In this document: positions 21,356 through 32,500 of the stretch, one piece after another
Layout: each line of letters starts with the position of its first letter
How positions within the stretch are numbered: position 1 is the first letter of the stretch
DNA from: Candidatus Hydrogenedentota bacterium
GTDB lineage: Bacteria > Hydrogenedentota > Hydrogenedentia > Hydrogenedentales > SLHB01
Length of the DNA stretch: 64,000 bases
NCBI GenBank assembly: GCA_029552745.1
Contig: JAKPDK010000070.1
Span: forward strand, 62,001-126,000
Direction: 5' to 3'
Translations under genes and position numbers: made by a program
The notes under the pieces: generated by a model
What the model saw: only the letters and a program-made list of their open reading frames with translations
What the model was told of the DNA's origin: nothing
Databases searched by the model: none

Positions 21356-22207
21356 ATGGCATCGAAGCCAATGGTGCCAAGTACGAACGCTCTTCACCGA
21401 TCTCGTACGTTGGTGATGGGCATCGTGAACGTCACTCCAGATTCCTTTTACGATGGTGGTGTTTTTTTGGAACCCACAAAGGCTGTTCAGCATGCCCATC
21501 GGCTTGTTGAAGAGGGAGCGGATATTTTGGACATCGGGGGGGAGTCTTCCAGACCTGGCGCAGAGCCACTGTCAGCTGATGAAGAAAAAAAACGGGTAAT
21601 GCCCGTTCTTGAAAAAACGTTGGAATTGGGTGTACCTATTTCAGTGGATACATACCATGCCGACACGGCAGCGGCGGCTTTGGCGTGTGGTGCGCGCATG
21701 ATCAATGACATAACGGCGCTTCGGGGTGACCCGGAAATGGCACCAGTTATTGCGTCCTATGGGTGTGAATGTGTGCTCATGCACATGCAAGGCAACCCGA
21801 AGACGATGCAAGTGGAGCCCCGCTATGCGGACGTCGTAGAAGATATTTGCAGTTTTTTTGAGGAACGTCTTTCCTTTGCCGTTCGTAATGGTATAAAAGA
21901 AGACAAGATTTGGCTTGACCCGGGGTTTGGGTTTGGCAAGACGGTGGAACATAATCTTACCTTGTTGCGTCGCCTGTCAGAGTTCCGCCGGTTTGGTCGA
22001 CCTGTTTTGATCGGTACATCAAACAAGTCTACGATCGGCAAGGTGCTCGGCGGTCTTCCGGTGGAAGACCGACTTGAGGGGACGGCGGCGACAGTTGCGA
22101 TTGCGATTTGGAACGGTGCCGACGCTGTCCGGGTTCATGACGTCAAGGCTATGGGACGCGTCGCACGGATGTGTGACGCAATTTTGGGGAAGGTTCAGTA
22201 TGAGTGA
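21356..22207 (+). CDS. folP: Dihydropteroate synthase (ORF open from 21299)
   Basis: MGIVNVTPDSFYDGG, DIGGESSRPGAEPLS, LDPGFGFGKTVEHN. Confidence 0.96.
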   Translation: MASKPMVPSTNALHRSRTLVMGIVNVTPDSFYDGGVFLEPTKAVQHAHRLVEEGADILDIGGESSRPGAEPLSADEEKKRVMPVLEKTLELGVPISVDTYHADTAAAALACGARMINDITALRGDPEMAPVIASYGCECVLMHMQGNPKTMQVEPRYADVVEDICSFFEERLSFAVRNGIKEDKIWLDPGFGFGKTVEHNLTLLRRLSEFRRFGRPVLIGTSNKSTIGKVLGGLPVEDRLEGTAATVAIAIWNGADAVRVHDVKAMGRVARMCDAILGKVQYE

Positions 22208-23543
22208 AAGGCTTTTTGGTACAGACGGCATTCGGGGTATTGCGAATATCTATCCAACTACGGTTGAGATGGCGCTGGCAGTAGGCCGAGCGGCAGGCCA
22301 TCTGTTTCAGCAGGAGAAACGTACCCACACGATTCTGATAGGGAAAGATACCCGTCTCTCGGGCTATATGTTTGAAAATGCATTGACAGCCGGATTGTGC
22401 TCCATGGGTGTGAATGTTTTATTGGTGGGGCCATTGCCGACACCCGGGGTATCGTACATCATGCGGAGTCTACGGTGTGACGCGGGCATTATGATTTCTG
22501 CCTCTCATAATCCCTTTCAGTATAACGGCATCAAGTTTTTCGGTCCGGACGGGTTCAAGATTCCTGACGACATGGAAGATGCCATCGCCAGGTTGGTAAC
22601 AACCCATGCCATTGATGATATACGTCCCACAGCGGAACAGATAGGGACGGCGCGGCGCATCGACGACGCCGTAGGAAGGTATATCGAGTTTGCCAAGGCA
22701 AGTTTTCCCAAAGGGATGCGATTGGATGGGTTGAAGATCGTTTGTGATTGTGCCAATGGGGCGTCGTACAAGGTGGGACCGAATGCACTTTCGGAACTGG
22801 GCGCTCACGTGATCCCGATAGGTTGTCAACCGAACGGACGAAATATAAATGAGGACTGCGGTTCGATGCACCCTGAAAATATGCGTGCGACCGTGATTCG
22901 GGAGCGCGCCGATGTGGGAATCGCTTTTGATGGAGACGGCGACCGCATCTTAATGGCTGATGAAGAAGGGCAGCTCCTCGATGGGAATGGTCTCTTAGCG
23001 GTACTTGCTGTTGACCTTTTGGAGCGCAACGCGTTGCCTCAGAACGCTGTGGTGACAACAATCATGGCGAACGGCGGGTTGCAAAACACCCTCGCCGCTT
23101 ATGGGGGTAAGGTTATTTGGACCAATGTAGGGGACCGGTGGGTGGTTGAAACTATGCGTGAAAAGGGTATCTGTCTCGGAGGGGAGCCTTCCGGTCACAT
23201 GGTCTTGCTAGAGTACAATACCACCGGAGACGCCTTGATCGCCGCTTTGCAAGTGTTGGCGACCATGATTCGAAAAGACCTGCCGCTCTCGGCACTGGCG
23301 AGTGCATACCACGCATTGCCCGAGGCACATGCGGCTGTTCCCCTGAACGGCAAAAAACTTCCAGAAAAAACGGCATTAAACCAAATTCAGGTGGAACACG
23401 AAGCCGAAATGAACGGGGCGGGTAGGGTTGTGATACGACCGTCAGGAACGGAACCCGTGATTCGCGTTATGGTGCAGCATGAATCGCACCGGACGGCTGA
23501 AATGGTTCTGAAGAACATCGTGGAGAAAGTCAGCGCGTTGTAG
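22200..23543 (+). CDS. glmM: Phosphoglucosamine mutase
   Basis: MSERLFGTDGIRGIAN, ISASHNPFQYNGIKFFG, FDGDGDRILMAD. Confidence 0.97.
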   Translation: MSERLFGTDGIRGIANIYPTTVEMALAVGRAAGHLFQQEKRTHTILIGKDTRLSGYMFENALTAGLCSMGVNVLLVGPLPTPGVSYIMRSLRCDAGIMISASHNPFQYNGIKFFGPDGFKIPDDMEDAIARLVTTHAIDDIRPTAEQIGTARRIDDAVGRYIEFAKASFPKGMRLDGLKIVCDCANGASYKVGPNALSELGAHVIPIGCQPNGRNINEDCGSMHPENMRATVIRERADVGIAFDGDGDRILMADEEGQLLDGNGLLAVLAVDLLERNALPQNAVVTTIMANGGLQNTLAAYGGKVIWTNVGDRWVVETMREKGICLGGEPSGHMVLLEYNTTGDALIAALQVLATMIRKDLPLSALASAYHALPEAHAAVPLNGKKLPEKTALNQIQVEHEAEMNGAGRVVIRPSGTEPVIRVMVQHESHRTAEMVLKNIVEKVSAL

Positions 23544-23586
23544 TTGCTACTATTTTTAGGAAGGGCGTTTTTCGGGAGGGAAAAAC

Positions 23587-24309
23587 ATGATCGAGCTAGG
23601 TGTGAATATCGACCATGTTGCAACGCTGCGCCAAGCCCGGAGAGGCAAAGACCCGGATGTGATTGCCGCGGCGAAAATCTGCGAGCTGGCTGGCGCTCAT
23701 CAAATCACATGTCACTTGCGTCAGGACCGTCGTCATATCCAAGACAGGGACGTTGAGCTTTTGAAGCAAGTGTTACATGTGCGGTTGAATCTCGAGATGG
23801 CCGCTGTCGATGAGATTATGACTATCGCTCAACGGATAAAGCCGCACACCGTCTGCTTGGTGCCCGAAAAACGCGAGGAAATTACCACGGAGGGCGGTTT
23901 GGATGTCGCAGGTCAACGGAAAAGACTGACAGAAGTAGTGCGGTTTTTCCATGATTCCGGAATAAAGGTTAGCATGTTCATCGATCCCGAGGTCGACCAG
24001 GTCAATGCCAGCGCCGAAACAGGGGCTGATTATGTGGAACTTCACACCGGGGCCTATGCTAATGCAGCCTCAAGCGACATCATGCACGAACTGAACCGTC
24101 TAGCCACTGCTGCTGCACGTGCCATTAACGCGGGACTTGTTTTTAATGCCGGGCATGGTCTGACCGTGCGTAACCTACCTGCAGTGGCGGCAATTCCCGG
24201 ATTGAACGAAGTCAATATCGGACATTCCATTATCTCTCGGGCGGTGTTTATTGGTCTGGAGAATGCTGTGCGGGAGATCATCGAAGTTCTTCACCGCTAT
24301 TCCAAGTGA
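23587..24309 (+). CDS. pdxJ: Pyridoxine 5'-phosphate synthase
   Basis: [52 protein letters not shown]. Confidence 0.97.
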   Translation: MIELGVNIDHVATLRQARRGKDPDVIAAAKICELAGAHQITCHLRQDRRHIQDRDVELLKQVLHVRLNLEMAAVDEIMTIAQRIKPHTVCLVPEKREEITTEGGLDVAGQRKRLTEVVRFFHDSGIKVSMFIDPEVDQVNASAETGADYVELHTGAYANAASSDIMHELNRLATAAARAINAGLVFNAGHGLTVRNLPAVAAIPGLNEVNIGHSIISRAVFIGLENAVREIIEVLHRYSK

Positions 24310-24675
24310 ACACGATACGGATTTTCTCCTCCTGTAGCGACGACTTTTCCGAACACAGCATCTTTAGGAGACCTTTCTGCCTTTTCCGATAAAAGTTTCC
24401 GTACAGGTTTCCCCGTAATTTCGACCTGCCGACTTTTTCATACAAAGCATTTCATCGACTTTTTCATCCCCTGTATTGACAGAACAAGATGTGCTTTCCA
24501 GCGATTGTAATCGGAGCCTCAAAACGTGCAAGAAGCCGGATGGATACCAAAATTGGGGTGCAATCTTGTTTCTTCAGCGCGGAACCTGCGGGGTCTAAGA
24601 TTGGGTAGGAAATAATATATGGTGACAGGAATCTCAAAAAACTAAACACTTGATTCGGTACCTCCAAAAAAGTGC

Positions 24676-24704
24676 TTGACAAAATGGGAGACATGTTGTA
24701 TATT
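24676..24704 (+). promoter_or_regulatory. Near-consensus sigma70 promoter (TTGACA-N17-TATATT)
   Basis: TTGACA 24676-24681, 17-nt spacer, TATATT 24699-24704, about 200 nt upstream of the GntR/LacI regulator gene. Confidence 0.75.
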
Positions 24705-24922
24705 GTCATTACAGATGATACATGTTGAACAGTTGGTACAGAGGCGCCGATAAGAGCTTGGGCAGGTCTGGAGCGTAGGATGAGGTCAGCTTGGGCACAT
24801 ATAAAAGACAATCAAAGCACCTCAATCTGTCATTACATAAAATATCAAAAAGAAGCTAACACCTTTTTTACACGTACACATTACCATAAATTCTGTAAAT
24901 GTGATCATGGCACAAGGTAAAC

Positions 24923-26056
24923 ATGACTGACGTTCCGCTGGACATACCCGTATACTCCTACATAAAGCGGGAGCTCAAAAGCCAAATAGAAAACGGCGAG
25001 CTGCCGGAAGGGGCGCGGGTACCGTCTGAACTGGAGCTGGCTCGGCAGTATGGTGTCAGTCGAAATCCTACGCGGCAAGCCTTGCGGGATTTGGAGCTGG
25101 AAGGCTATATCGTACGGGTACCCGGTCGAGGGTCTTTTGTGGCGCCCCGTCAACAGCATCAGCGGGTGTTGAGCGTAAATGGGTGGAGGACGGTCGCGAT
25201 TGCGTGTCCAGAACTGGAGATTCATTACACGCGACTTGTGGTGCGGGGATTTCTTGAGGCAACTGCGGAACAGGGTGTGCATCCGATGGTGTATTTTCTG
25301 CGGCTAAGTAATGAGGCAGAGTTTGAATTCTTAGCCGATCTCCGAAACAGCGGCGTGGAAGGCATCGCTTTCTGGCTGCAGCACCCGGGCGAGCGCACCA
25401 TGGAGTTGTTGAAGAAGTTTCAACGTTCTCAGTTTCCCTTTGTTTTGATTGACCGCTACGTACGGGGTATGGATGTGGATTTTGTTGTGTCCGATAACGT
25501 AGACGCAACATTTCAACTGACGAACATGTTGCTTGCTCGAGGTCACCGGCGTATTGGCTTCATAACAACCGAGCTGAACAACACGGCGACGGAAGACCGC
25601 CTCGAAGGTTATAAAAAGGCGCTGGCTGCAGCCGGTTTGGCATACGAGCCCGGGGTCACGGCAATTTTTGGTAAAGCGGGCGAATCGGCGGGAATGCTGG
25701 TGAGTAAGGTGATGGCGCAGCGCGAACGCCCTACTGCCTTTGTTTGTGCCAATGACGGCGTGGCAGAAAAACTGATTGACAAGCTGAACGTATTGGGTTA
25801 CGAAGTGCCGGTTGATGTGGAGATTGCCGCGGTGGATGACAATGAATTCGCGGAAGCCTCTGGAGTACCGATGATTACCGCGTCGCAAGCGGGTTTTGAA
25901 ATGGGTAGAAAGAGCGCGGAGGTTTTGCTCAATCGGATAAATCGACCGGATTTTCCGAGGCAGCAGTATTTTTTAAAATCTACGGTTCGTTCGACTCTGG
26001 GCGAAGTCAAAAACTCTGTCAGTTTTGTGGAAACGTCCGTGGGTCATAAACCGTAG
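24923..26056 (+). CDS. Transcriptional regulator: GntR-type wHTH fused to LacI/PBP1-type sugar-binding domain (AraR-like architecture)
   Basis: IPVYSYIKRELKSQIENGELPEGARVPSELELARQYGVSRNPTRQALRDLELEGYIVRVPGRGSFV; then LacI-type ligand domain (LLARGHRRIGFI...PTAFVCANDGVAEKLI). Confidence 0.92.
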   Translation: MTDVPLDIPVYSYIKRELKSQIENGELPEGARVPSELELARQYGVSRNPTRQALRDLELEGYIVRVPGRGSFVAPRQQHQRVLSVNGWRTVAIACPELEIHYTRLVVRGFLEATAEQGVHPMVYFLRLSNEAEFEFLADLRNSGVEGIAFWLQHPGERTMELLKKFQRSQFPFVLIDRYVRGMDVDFVVSDNVDATFQLTNMLLARGHRRIGFITTELNNTATEDRLEGYKKALAAAGLAYEPGVTAIFGKAGESAGMLVSKVMAQRERPTAFVCANDGVAEKLIDKLNVLGYEVPVDVEIAAVDDNEFAEASGVPMITASQAGFEMGRKSAEVLLNRINRPDFPRQQYFLKSTVRSTLGEVKNSVSFVETSVGHKP

Positions 26057-26184
26057 TTTTTGTCCGTACTTCATTCTGGAAGGAGGTGGTTAATGGCATA
26101 AAAAAGGGTTAGGAGTAAAGAGGAAGACAAAGGAAATTAAGAGTGTGTCAAATTAACGCAACTTTTAGGAAAGGATGAAAAGCC

Positions 26185-27294
26185 ATGAAAAAGAAAGGGT
26201 TTACGCTAATTGAGCTGTTGGTGGTGATCGCGATCATCGCCATTCTGGCTGCGATCTTGTTGCCTGCGTTGGCTCGGGCACGGGAAGCGGCACGTCGTGC
26301 CAGCTGCCAGAACAATTTGAAACAATGGGGTCTTATCTTCAAGATGTTCAGCGGCGAACAGAAGAGCGGCCGTTTCCCGCAGTGGGCGAGTGTTGTCGGC
26401 GGCTTCAAGATTGACATGTTCGCTCCGGACATGGCAGAGATTTACCCCGAATACTGCACGGATGCCAAAATTACAGTCTGCCCGTCAGATTCCGGTACGG
26501 ACCAGCATGCTTTTGCGAGCACCTGGCCGCCTTTTGAGGCAGGAGAAAAAGACATCCAGTCGAAAATCAGCGCAGGCACAGCAACAAGCCTTTGCTTGAC
26601 CATGCATTACAATGTCGCCCGTTCCTATGTGTACGATCCGTATGCGTTGAAGAACGCTACGCAAGGCAAGATCACGGGCGATGCGGTGGAAAAGGGATGG
26701 CTTACTCCTGGTCTCGACTATACGCAATGGACAACCACATTGACGGCTGCGGACCTGGGCGCTGGCTGCCCGTATCTGACAACTATTGCGTGGTTCCCGA
26801 TCCCTGTTCGGATTGACTGGGAGAAACGCTTTAACATGGCGACGGACGGTACGCAACGCATATTTGAGGGCAGCGGTGATATTCGTACGGCTTTCCGCAG
26901 CACCAACCCGACAAGCACGCGTGTTATTGATGACGCCGGTGTTTACATTGGACCGACGATCTTCCGCATGAAGGAAGGTATTGAGCGCTTCATGATCACC
27001 GATATCAACAATCCGGCTTCCGCGAACATGGCGCAGAGCACGCTTCCGGTCATGTGGGACGGTTGGGGCAATCGGACGGACGTCGGTGGCGTCGAAGGAC
27101 AGAGTGTTGCGATGTTCAACCATATTCCGGGCGGCAGCAATGTTCTGTATATGGACGGTCACGTAGAATTCCTGCGTCTGAAATCCAAGTTCCCGGCGAA
27201 GGACGGTTCGGATGGCACGGATGGCGGCGTGAACAACGACGGTAAGAACTTCTCGAAGACGATGTCGAAGAGAATGATTGACGGCGGCATCTGA
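26185..27294 (+). CDS. Prepilin-type N-terminal cleavage/methylation protein with H-x9-DG motif (pseudopilin-like)
   Basis: [48 protein letters not shown]-terminal [17 protein letters not shown]. Confidence 0.95.
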   Translation: MKKKGFTLIELLVVIAIIAILAAILLPALARAREAARRASCQNNLKQWGLIFKMFSGEQKSGRFPQWASVVGGFKIDMFAPDMAEIYPEYCTDAKITVCPSDSGTDQHAFASTWPPFEAGEKDIQSKISAGTATSLCLTMHYNVARSYVYDPYALKNATQGKITGDAVEKGWLTPGLDYTQWTTTLTAADLGAGCPYLTTIAWFPIPVRIDWEKRFNMATDGTQRIFEGSGDIRTAFRSTNPTSTRVIDDAGVYIGPTIFRMKEGIERFMITDINNPASANMAQSTLPVMWDGWGNRTDVGGVEGQSVAMFNHIPGGSNVLYMDGHVEFLRLKSKFPAKDGSDGTDGGVNNDGKNFSKTMSKRMIDGGI

Positions 27295-27411
27295 TGATTC
27301 ATTTGTCAGTCAGACGATCAGGGTGAAACCACTGCAAGTGAATCATTGACCTGTGGCTCTGCGGACACCCCCTGCAGAGCCACACCTTCCATTTTAAAAG
27401 GAGTAGATTCT

Positions 27412-27813
27412 ATGAAAAGCTTCCCCAAAAAGGTTTGGGTTTCGTTGGTTGTTTTCTTGGTTGGTCTCACGTTAGTTTTGAGCGGTTGTGGTCAGGGTTC
27501 CTCGCCGTCTGCTAACTGGAAGGCGAAAGCCCCCTCCAATCCCGGCACCGCGGAACAGCTAGCAGGTACCATCTGGGTTGTAGGCGGGGAAAACACCGTT
27601 GCATTTGATAAGGATGGAAGTTTCAAGATGGGCGCTGGCGGCGCCGTAATGCCTGTTCCCGGCGCGAAATGGACTATCGAAAATGGGATAGTTACCGCAA
27701 CCGCCAACGACCGCACGTTGCTGACGGCGACGTTTGATGGTCAGACGCTTATCGTTAATGGTGTTGCAGCCACTCGCTTCGAACCGGGTGGTGGACAATC
27801 TAAGCAACAATAA
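27412..27813 (+). CDS. Small putative lipoprotein (ORF open from 27346)
   Basis: Signal MKSFPKKVWVSLVVFLVGLTLVLSGCGQG with lipobox LSGC; RBS AAAGGAG. Confidence 0.8.
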   Translation: MKSFPKKVWVSLVVFLVGLTLVLSGCGQGSSPSANWKAKAPSNPGTAEQLAGTIWVVGGENTVAFDKDGSFKMGAGGAVMPVPGAKWTIENGIVTATANDRTLLTATFDGQTLIVNGVAATRFEPGGGQSKQQ

Positions 27814-27818
27814 AAAAT

Positions 27819-27844
27819 GGGCGCTTTCTGTTTGGAAAGCGCCC
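27819..27844. terminator. Perfect 10-bp stem-loop between convergent genes; rho-independent in the minus direction
   Basis: GGGCGCTTTC-tgtttg-GAAAGCGCCC; on the minus strand followed by ATTTTTTATTG. Confidence 0.85.
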
Positions 27845-27865
27845 AGGATGCCCTTTTAAGGGCTT

Positions 27866-29443
27866 TTATGCTCCTGCCACACGGACCGGTATGCCGAGAT
27901 GAAGGCACGTGGCTACGAGCTCGTCTAAGATATCGCCGTATCCGATAACGATGTGATTGGACATGTGTGTAGCCATAAGCTCGTCTCGTCCATATCCAGA
28001 GAGTATTGCGTTGGCGATAGGCCATTCGGGGTTTGTCGCTTTCTGCCGTTGCTTTAATTCGTCTTCGGGCAGTTCGATCACCCTTCCTAAGCCGCAGTCC
28101 ATGCCGATTTTCCCAAACGACTGATAGAATCGCGCCCACGTGATGGTGCCGGGTTTGGATACCCCGGAGCAGGTGCCACCGCCGAGTGGGAAATACATCT
28201 TGGGTTGACGATACACTTTGGTGTTCTTCCATCCACCAAAGTGCGCAGGCGGCGCTCCGCCGGAAATCAAAAGCACCCAAACGAACTCCCCGTCGTACGT
28301 TCTGCCCCAACGAACGTCATGTAACGTCGTTTCTGGGGGCATGTTCTTGCGAACGTAGATGTCGTGCATGATGACCTGAGGGATACCGGCCCCCATATCC
28401 CCTTCATTGAAGTGCGGGATGGCTTGCCCCGGTCGGATGATCTGTTTGGTTTCGTAACTCTTCACCGGAGGCCGATCGACGTTGTTTAGCATACCTTCGA
28501 CCAAGTCTGATGCGGGACAGCACCGCACAAGTCCGTATTGATAGGGGATTCCGATGGCGCTAAGACCGTATCGTTCCACAAAGCGGGCGGCGGCAATGTA
28601 CATGCGCATCTGTTCCAGGACTTGCCCATGTGTCAGATGTTCGAATTGGTCGGTGCCCCAGTCGAAATAGGTGCCTTTCTTGACGAGCCAATTCAGACAG
28701 TTTTGCGCTTCTACATCGGTGACGAGTTTCATTTCGGCAAGCAGATCGGACTGGTTCAGCAACTCGACCGGCATACCGATGCTTCCTAATTTGTCTGGGC
28801 CTATCAGCGCATTGAGCATACCCATGGAACAGGGATCGAGTTGTCCCATGATCCGTTTATTCTTGAGGATGTCTTCCGCAAGAGATTTGCCCAGTTGCTC
28901 TGCAGTTGCCGGCAATTTGCGTTTGGCACCGTCGGATAGGTGGGAGGTGCTATACTTAATTTTGCCCGTTTTACACCACTCTTCCAGACGTTTCATGAAT
29001 GCCGGGTCATCCAGGAAGGTTTCGGTCCATAGTCTGGAATGAGGGATACAACAACGCTCAAATGTGGCCGCATGGTTTAGTAGAGCGACGAGTCCGGGAT
29101 AGGTGCCGTCAAAATTTGCCAGAAGCAGGATGGGACCTTTATGGGTTGCCAAAGGGCCTGCCATATGATGCGCATAGCACCACATGCTCAACACAACGAC
29201 CACGGGCGCGTCGGGTTCGATTTGACGGAGCGCCGTAGCCGCTTCCGATTGCCGCGTGATAAAACCGTGTTTGCGTTTTGGATCGTATTTGGGGACAACC
29301 TCGGTCTCCAAGCCCAACTTCTTGAAAGCCAGACGGACCGCCTTCAAGGTTTCTTCCTGTTTGGGCCACGTCGCTACACAAGCGGCATCTCGGAAATCGC
29401 CATTATTAACCAGATAGACTTTCTTTTTGTTTGCAGGAGTCAT
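27866..29443 (-). CDS. L-fucose/L-arabinose isomerase-like family protein
   Basis: Overall layout and motifs (VVVLSMWCYAHHMAGPL, ILLLANFDGTYPGLVALLNHA, C-terminal barrel-like region) resemble FucI-like proteins; pairs with a GH78 gene. Confidence 0.65.
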   Translation of the reverse strand: MTPANKKKVYLVNNGDFRDAACVATWPKQEETLKAVRLAFKKLGLETEVVPKYDPKRKHGFITRQSEAATALRQIEPDAPVVVVLSMWCYAHHMAGPLATHKGPILLLANFDGTYPGLVALLNHAATFERCCIPHSRLWTETFLDDPAFMKRLEEWCKTGKIKYSTSHLSDGAKRKLPATAEQLGKSLAEDILKNKRIMGQLDPCSMGMLNALIGPDKLGSIGMPVELLNQSDLLAEMKLVTDVEAQNCLNWLVKKGTYFDWGTDQFEHLTHGQVLEQMRMYIAAARFVERYGLSAIGIPYQYGLVRCCPASDLVEGMLNNVDRPPVKSYETKQIIRPGQAIPHFNEGDMGAGIPQVIMHDIYVRKNMPPETTLHDVRWGRTYDGEFVWVLLISGGAPPAHFGGWKNTKVYRQPKMYFPLGGGTCSGVSKPGTITWARFYQSFGKIGMDCGLGRVIELPEDELKQRQKATNPEWPIANAILSGYGRDELMATHMSNHIVIGYGDILDELVATCLHLGIPVRVAGA

Positions 29444-29530
29444 AGCGAGTCCCTTTCTTTCTGTTTTCCCATTTATTTACCACGTTTGAAATACAACAAA
29501 CCAGCCTTTTTTGATAGAGGCAAAAGCTTT

Positions 29531-32500
29531 CTACTTTTCCCATGGACCATGAAAATGATATTCCCCTGCACCCAGTTCAAACAAGGCAGCGTTGGGTTCG
29601 AATCCTATCGGCCTTACCTTTTGTTCTGTGTTCGGAGTCGTCTCACAAACCTTTTCTGGCATTGTTGACGGAACACGAAGGGTAGCACAACTGTTGCCTG
29701 GGATGACAACGTGAACGTGAAGGGTATTGTCTTTAATTTGCCATTCACTCAGCACCCGTCCGCAGATAGCGTGATATTCGGCTTTTGCATGAGTGAAGTT
29801 GCCGCCGGGCTGAGGGCACAATTTAATGCGACGGTAGCCGGGGTCCTCCGGCGCGATACCCGCCATGACGCGATAGAGCCATTCTCCGACCGCGCCAAAG
29901 GCATAATGATTGAAGGAATTCATGCCGGGGTCTTGAAACCCTCTGTCGTGTGTCCAGCCATCCCAACGTTCCCACATGGTGGTTGCACCGTGAAGGATAG
30001 GGTACCCCCAAGACGGGAAATCCGTATTCTCTATCAAGCGATATGCGACGTCAATCCGTCCGATTTCTGTCAATGTGGGGAGAAGATACGCGCAACCCAG
30101 AAAACCGGTTGATAGGTGCCAGTCGCGTTCCTTAATACGTTCCACTAAGAGGTTGGCGGCTGCCTCGCGTAGGTTTCCCTCTAGGATGTTAAAATGCAAC
30201 GCTAGCACATAGCATGTTTGCGTGTCGCCGTGGATGCGCCCATCTGGGCTGACATACGCTTGAACGAAGGCACGGCGGATTTTTTCGAACAGTTCTTTGT
30301 ATCGCGACGCGTCTTCTCGTTTGTTTAAAACAACTGCGATTCGATGAAGCAAGTCGGCGCTTCTGGCGAAAAAGGCGGTGGCAACAATTTCATTGGGTGT
30401 ATCTGCCTTGATGGATAACCAATCCCCGTAATCGTTTCCGCGTCTGTTAAGCCAGAGATAGTTGGGGTTGAGCCGCTCCAGATTGTCTACGTATCGGCAC
30501 ATCGCATCGTACGTTTTCTCGAGGAGTCGGATGTCTCCGTACGCTTCGTAGACGCTCCATGGGACGATGATTCCGGCGTCCGCCCAACCGGGTACGTTCT
30601 CTGTGACATGTCGGTAACGGGGGCACACGTCAGAGAAGGCACCCTCTTCCGACTGAGCCTCCAGCACATCTTTCATCCATTTCGTGAAGAACGAGGCGGC
30701 ATCCATATTGAAACAACCCGTGGGTGCGAACACTTGGGCGTCGCCCATCCATCCCAATCTTTCGTCGCGTTGTGGGCAGTCTGTTGGTGTTTCGAAATAG
30801 TTGCCTCGCTGTGACCATTGGATATTCTGTTGCAGACGATTCACAATTTCATTTGAGCATTCGAAAGAGCCCGTGATGGGCGCATCCGAATGTAACACGA
30901 GCCCGGTTACTGCGGTTAAACTAGGCTCTTCCTGGGGACCCGTCCACTCGACATACCGAAAACCGTGAAACGTGAAGCGCGGTTCCCAGATCTCTTCTTC
31001 GTCCGTACGTTTCCAATATTCATCAGTGGCTCGGGCGTTGCGAAGGTTTTCAACATAGAGTGTGCCGTCGGGATTGATGGTCTCACCGAAGCGAAACACG
31101 TGATGAGAGCCTTTTTGTCCGAAAATCTTTGCACGAACGACACCGACCATATTTTGTCCCATGTCAAAAATCCAGCCGCCCTCCGGAGATCGATGTACGG
31201 ATTTTGGGGTCAGCTCCTTTGTTTTTCGAACGGGATTTCCCGCATGAGCTTCGATCTGAATCTTGCGTTTGGTGTCTACGGTCGCCGGTCTCCATGCCGA
31301 GTCGTCGAAATGGGGTTCATTCCAGCCGGGCATTTCCAACCTTGCGTCATACAGTTCGCCCATGTAAATATCGGAACCAATAATCGGGCCGAACGTGGCT
31401 TTCCACGTTGCGTCCGTACCTATTCGCTGTACAGACCCGTCCATGGATTCAATTTCGAGCTGGGCTAAAAGTCGCGGTTGTTTTCCATAGTGGCCGCGCG
31501 TGAAAATGTCAAAGCCCAGGTATCCGCTGTACCAGCCATGTCCAAGAATTGCGCCCAGGGCATTTTCGCCTTGCTTGATCATTTGGGTGACGTCGTATGT
31601 TTGGTATAAGACCCGTTTGGAGTAGTCCGTCCACCCCGGCACAAAACGCAAGTCACCTACTCGTTTTCCGTTGAGATATGCCTCGTATAACCCTAGTGCG
31701 GTGATGTACAGGGTAGCACGTTTTAACGGTTTGTCATAGGTGAAACTTTTTCGGGAGTAAGGGCATGGGGGAACTTCGATGGGTGCGGGCGCTATTTTGC
31801 CGTACGGCGGGTCGTCGGCAGCACACACAACATAGGCGGTAGGCCAAGCGCCGTCATCGAAATCACGATCTGACCAGGAGGTTGTTGGGCTAGAGGCAAC
31901 ACGCCAAGAGGTATCTGTCGTGATTTCTTCCTTGCTACCATCGGCGTAGTCGATAAGTAATTTAACGATTATTCCGGCTGCTGGGGCGTGTAGGAACGTA
32001 TTCTCAACCGCAAGGACGTGTTCTCCCTCTGTAAGATATGGCGTGAGATCAAACTGAGCCGGTCTTATCCAAGCCCAGAAACGGCCGTCGCTCTTGCCCA
32101 CATGTCTACCATCTATATAGAGCGTGAACTGACCCCCAGCGGACAAGGCAAGACGCGCACGTTGAACGTTTGGTTTGATGACGAAGCGGCGTCTAAAGGC
32201 AAGGACGGAATTCTGCTCGGGGGCTTTCGGCGTCTCCGTATTTGAGATCCACGAACAACCCGATAGCGTCATGGGTTGGGGTATCGCCTCATGTGCGGGA
32301 GGCGCTTCATCGAAACCAATCCACTCTGCTTCCCAATCTTCTGGAGTGAGCAGCCCCATTGTCCAGAAAGCAGGTTCAGAGTAGGAACTGGGCTCTCTGT
32401 TGTTATCCCATAAACGAACTTTCCACCAGCACATCATTCTAGATTGCAGCGGTTGTCCTTTATAGACGATATGGAACGTTTGGTCGGAAGTTACGCATCC

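Noticed and set aside
24464-24811. Minus-strand 115-aa ORF upstream of the GntR regulator
   Set aside because: No SD or recognisable motif; overlaps the strong plus-strand promoter and repeat region.
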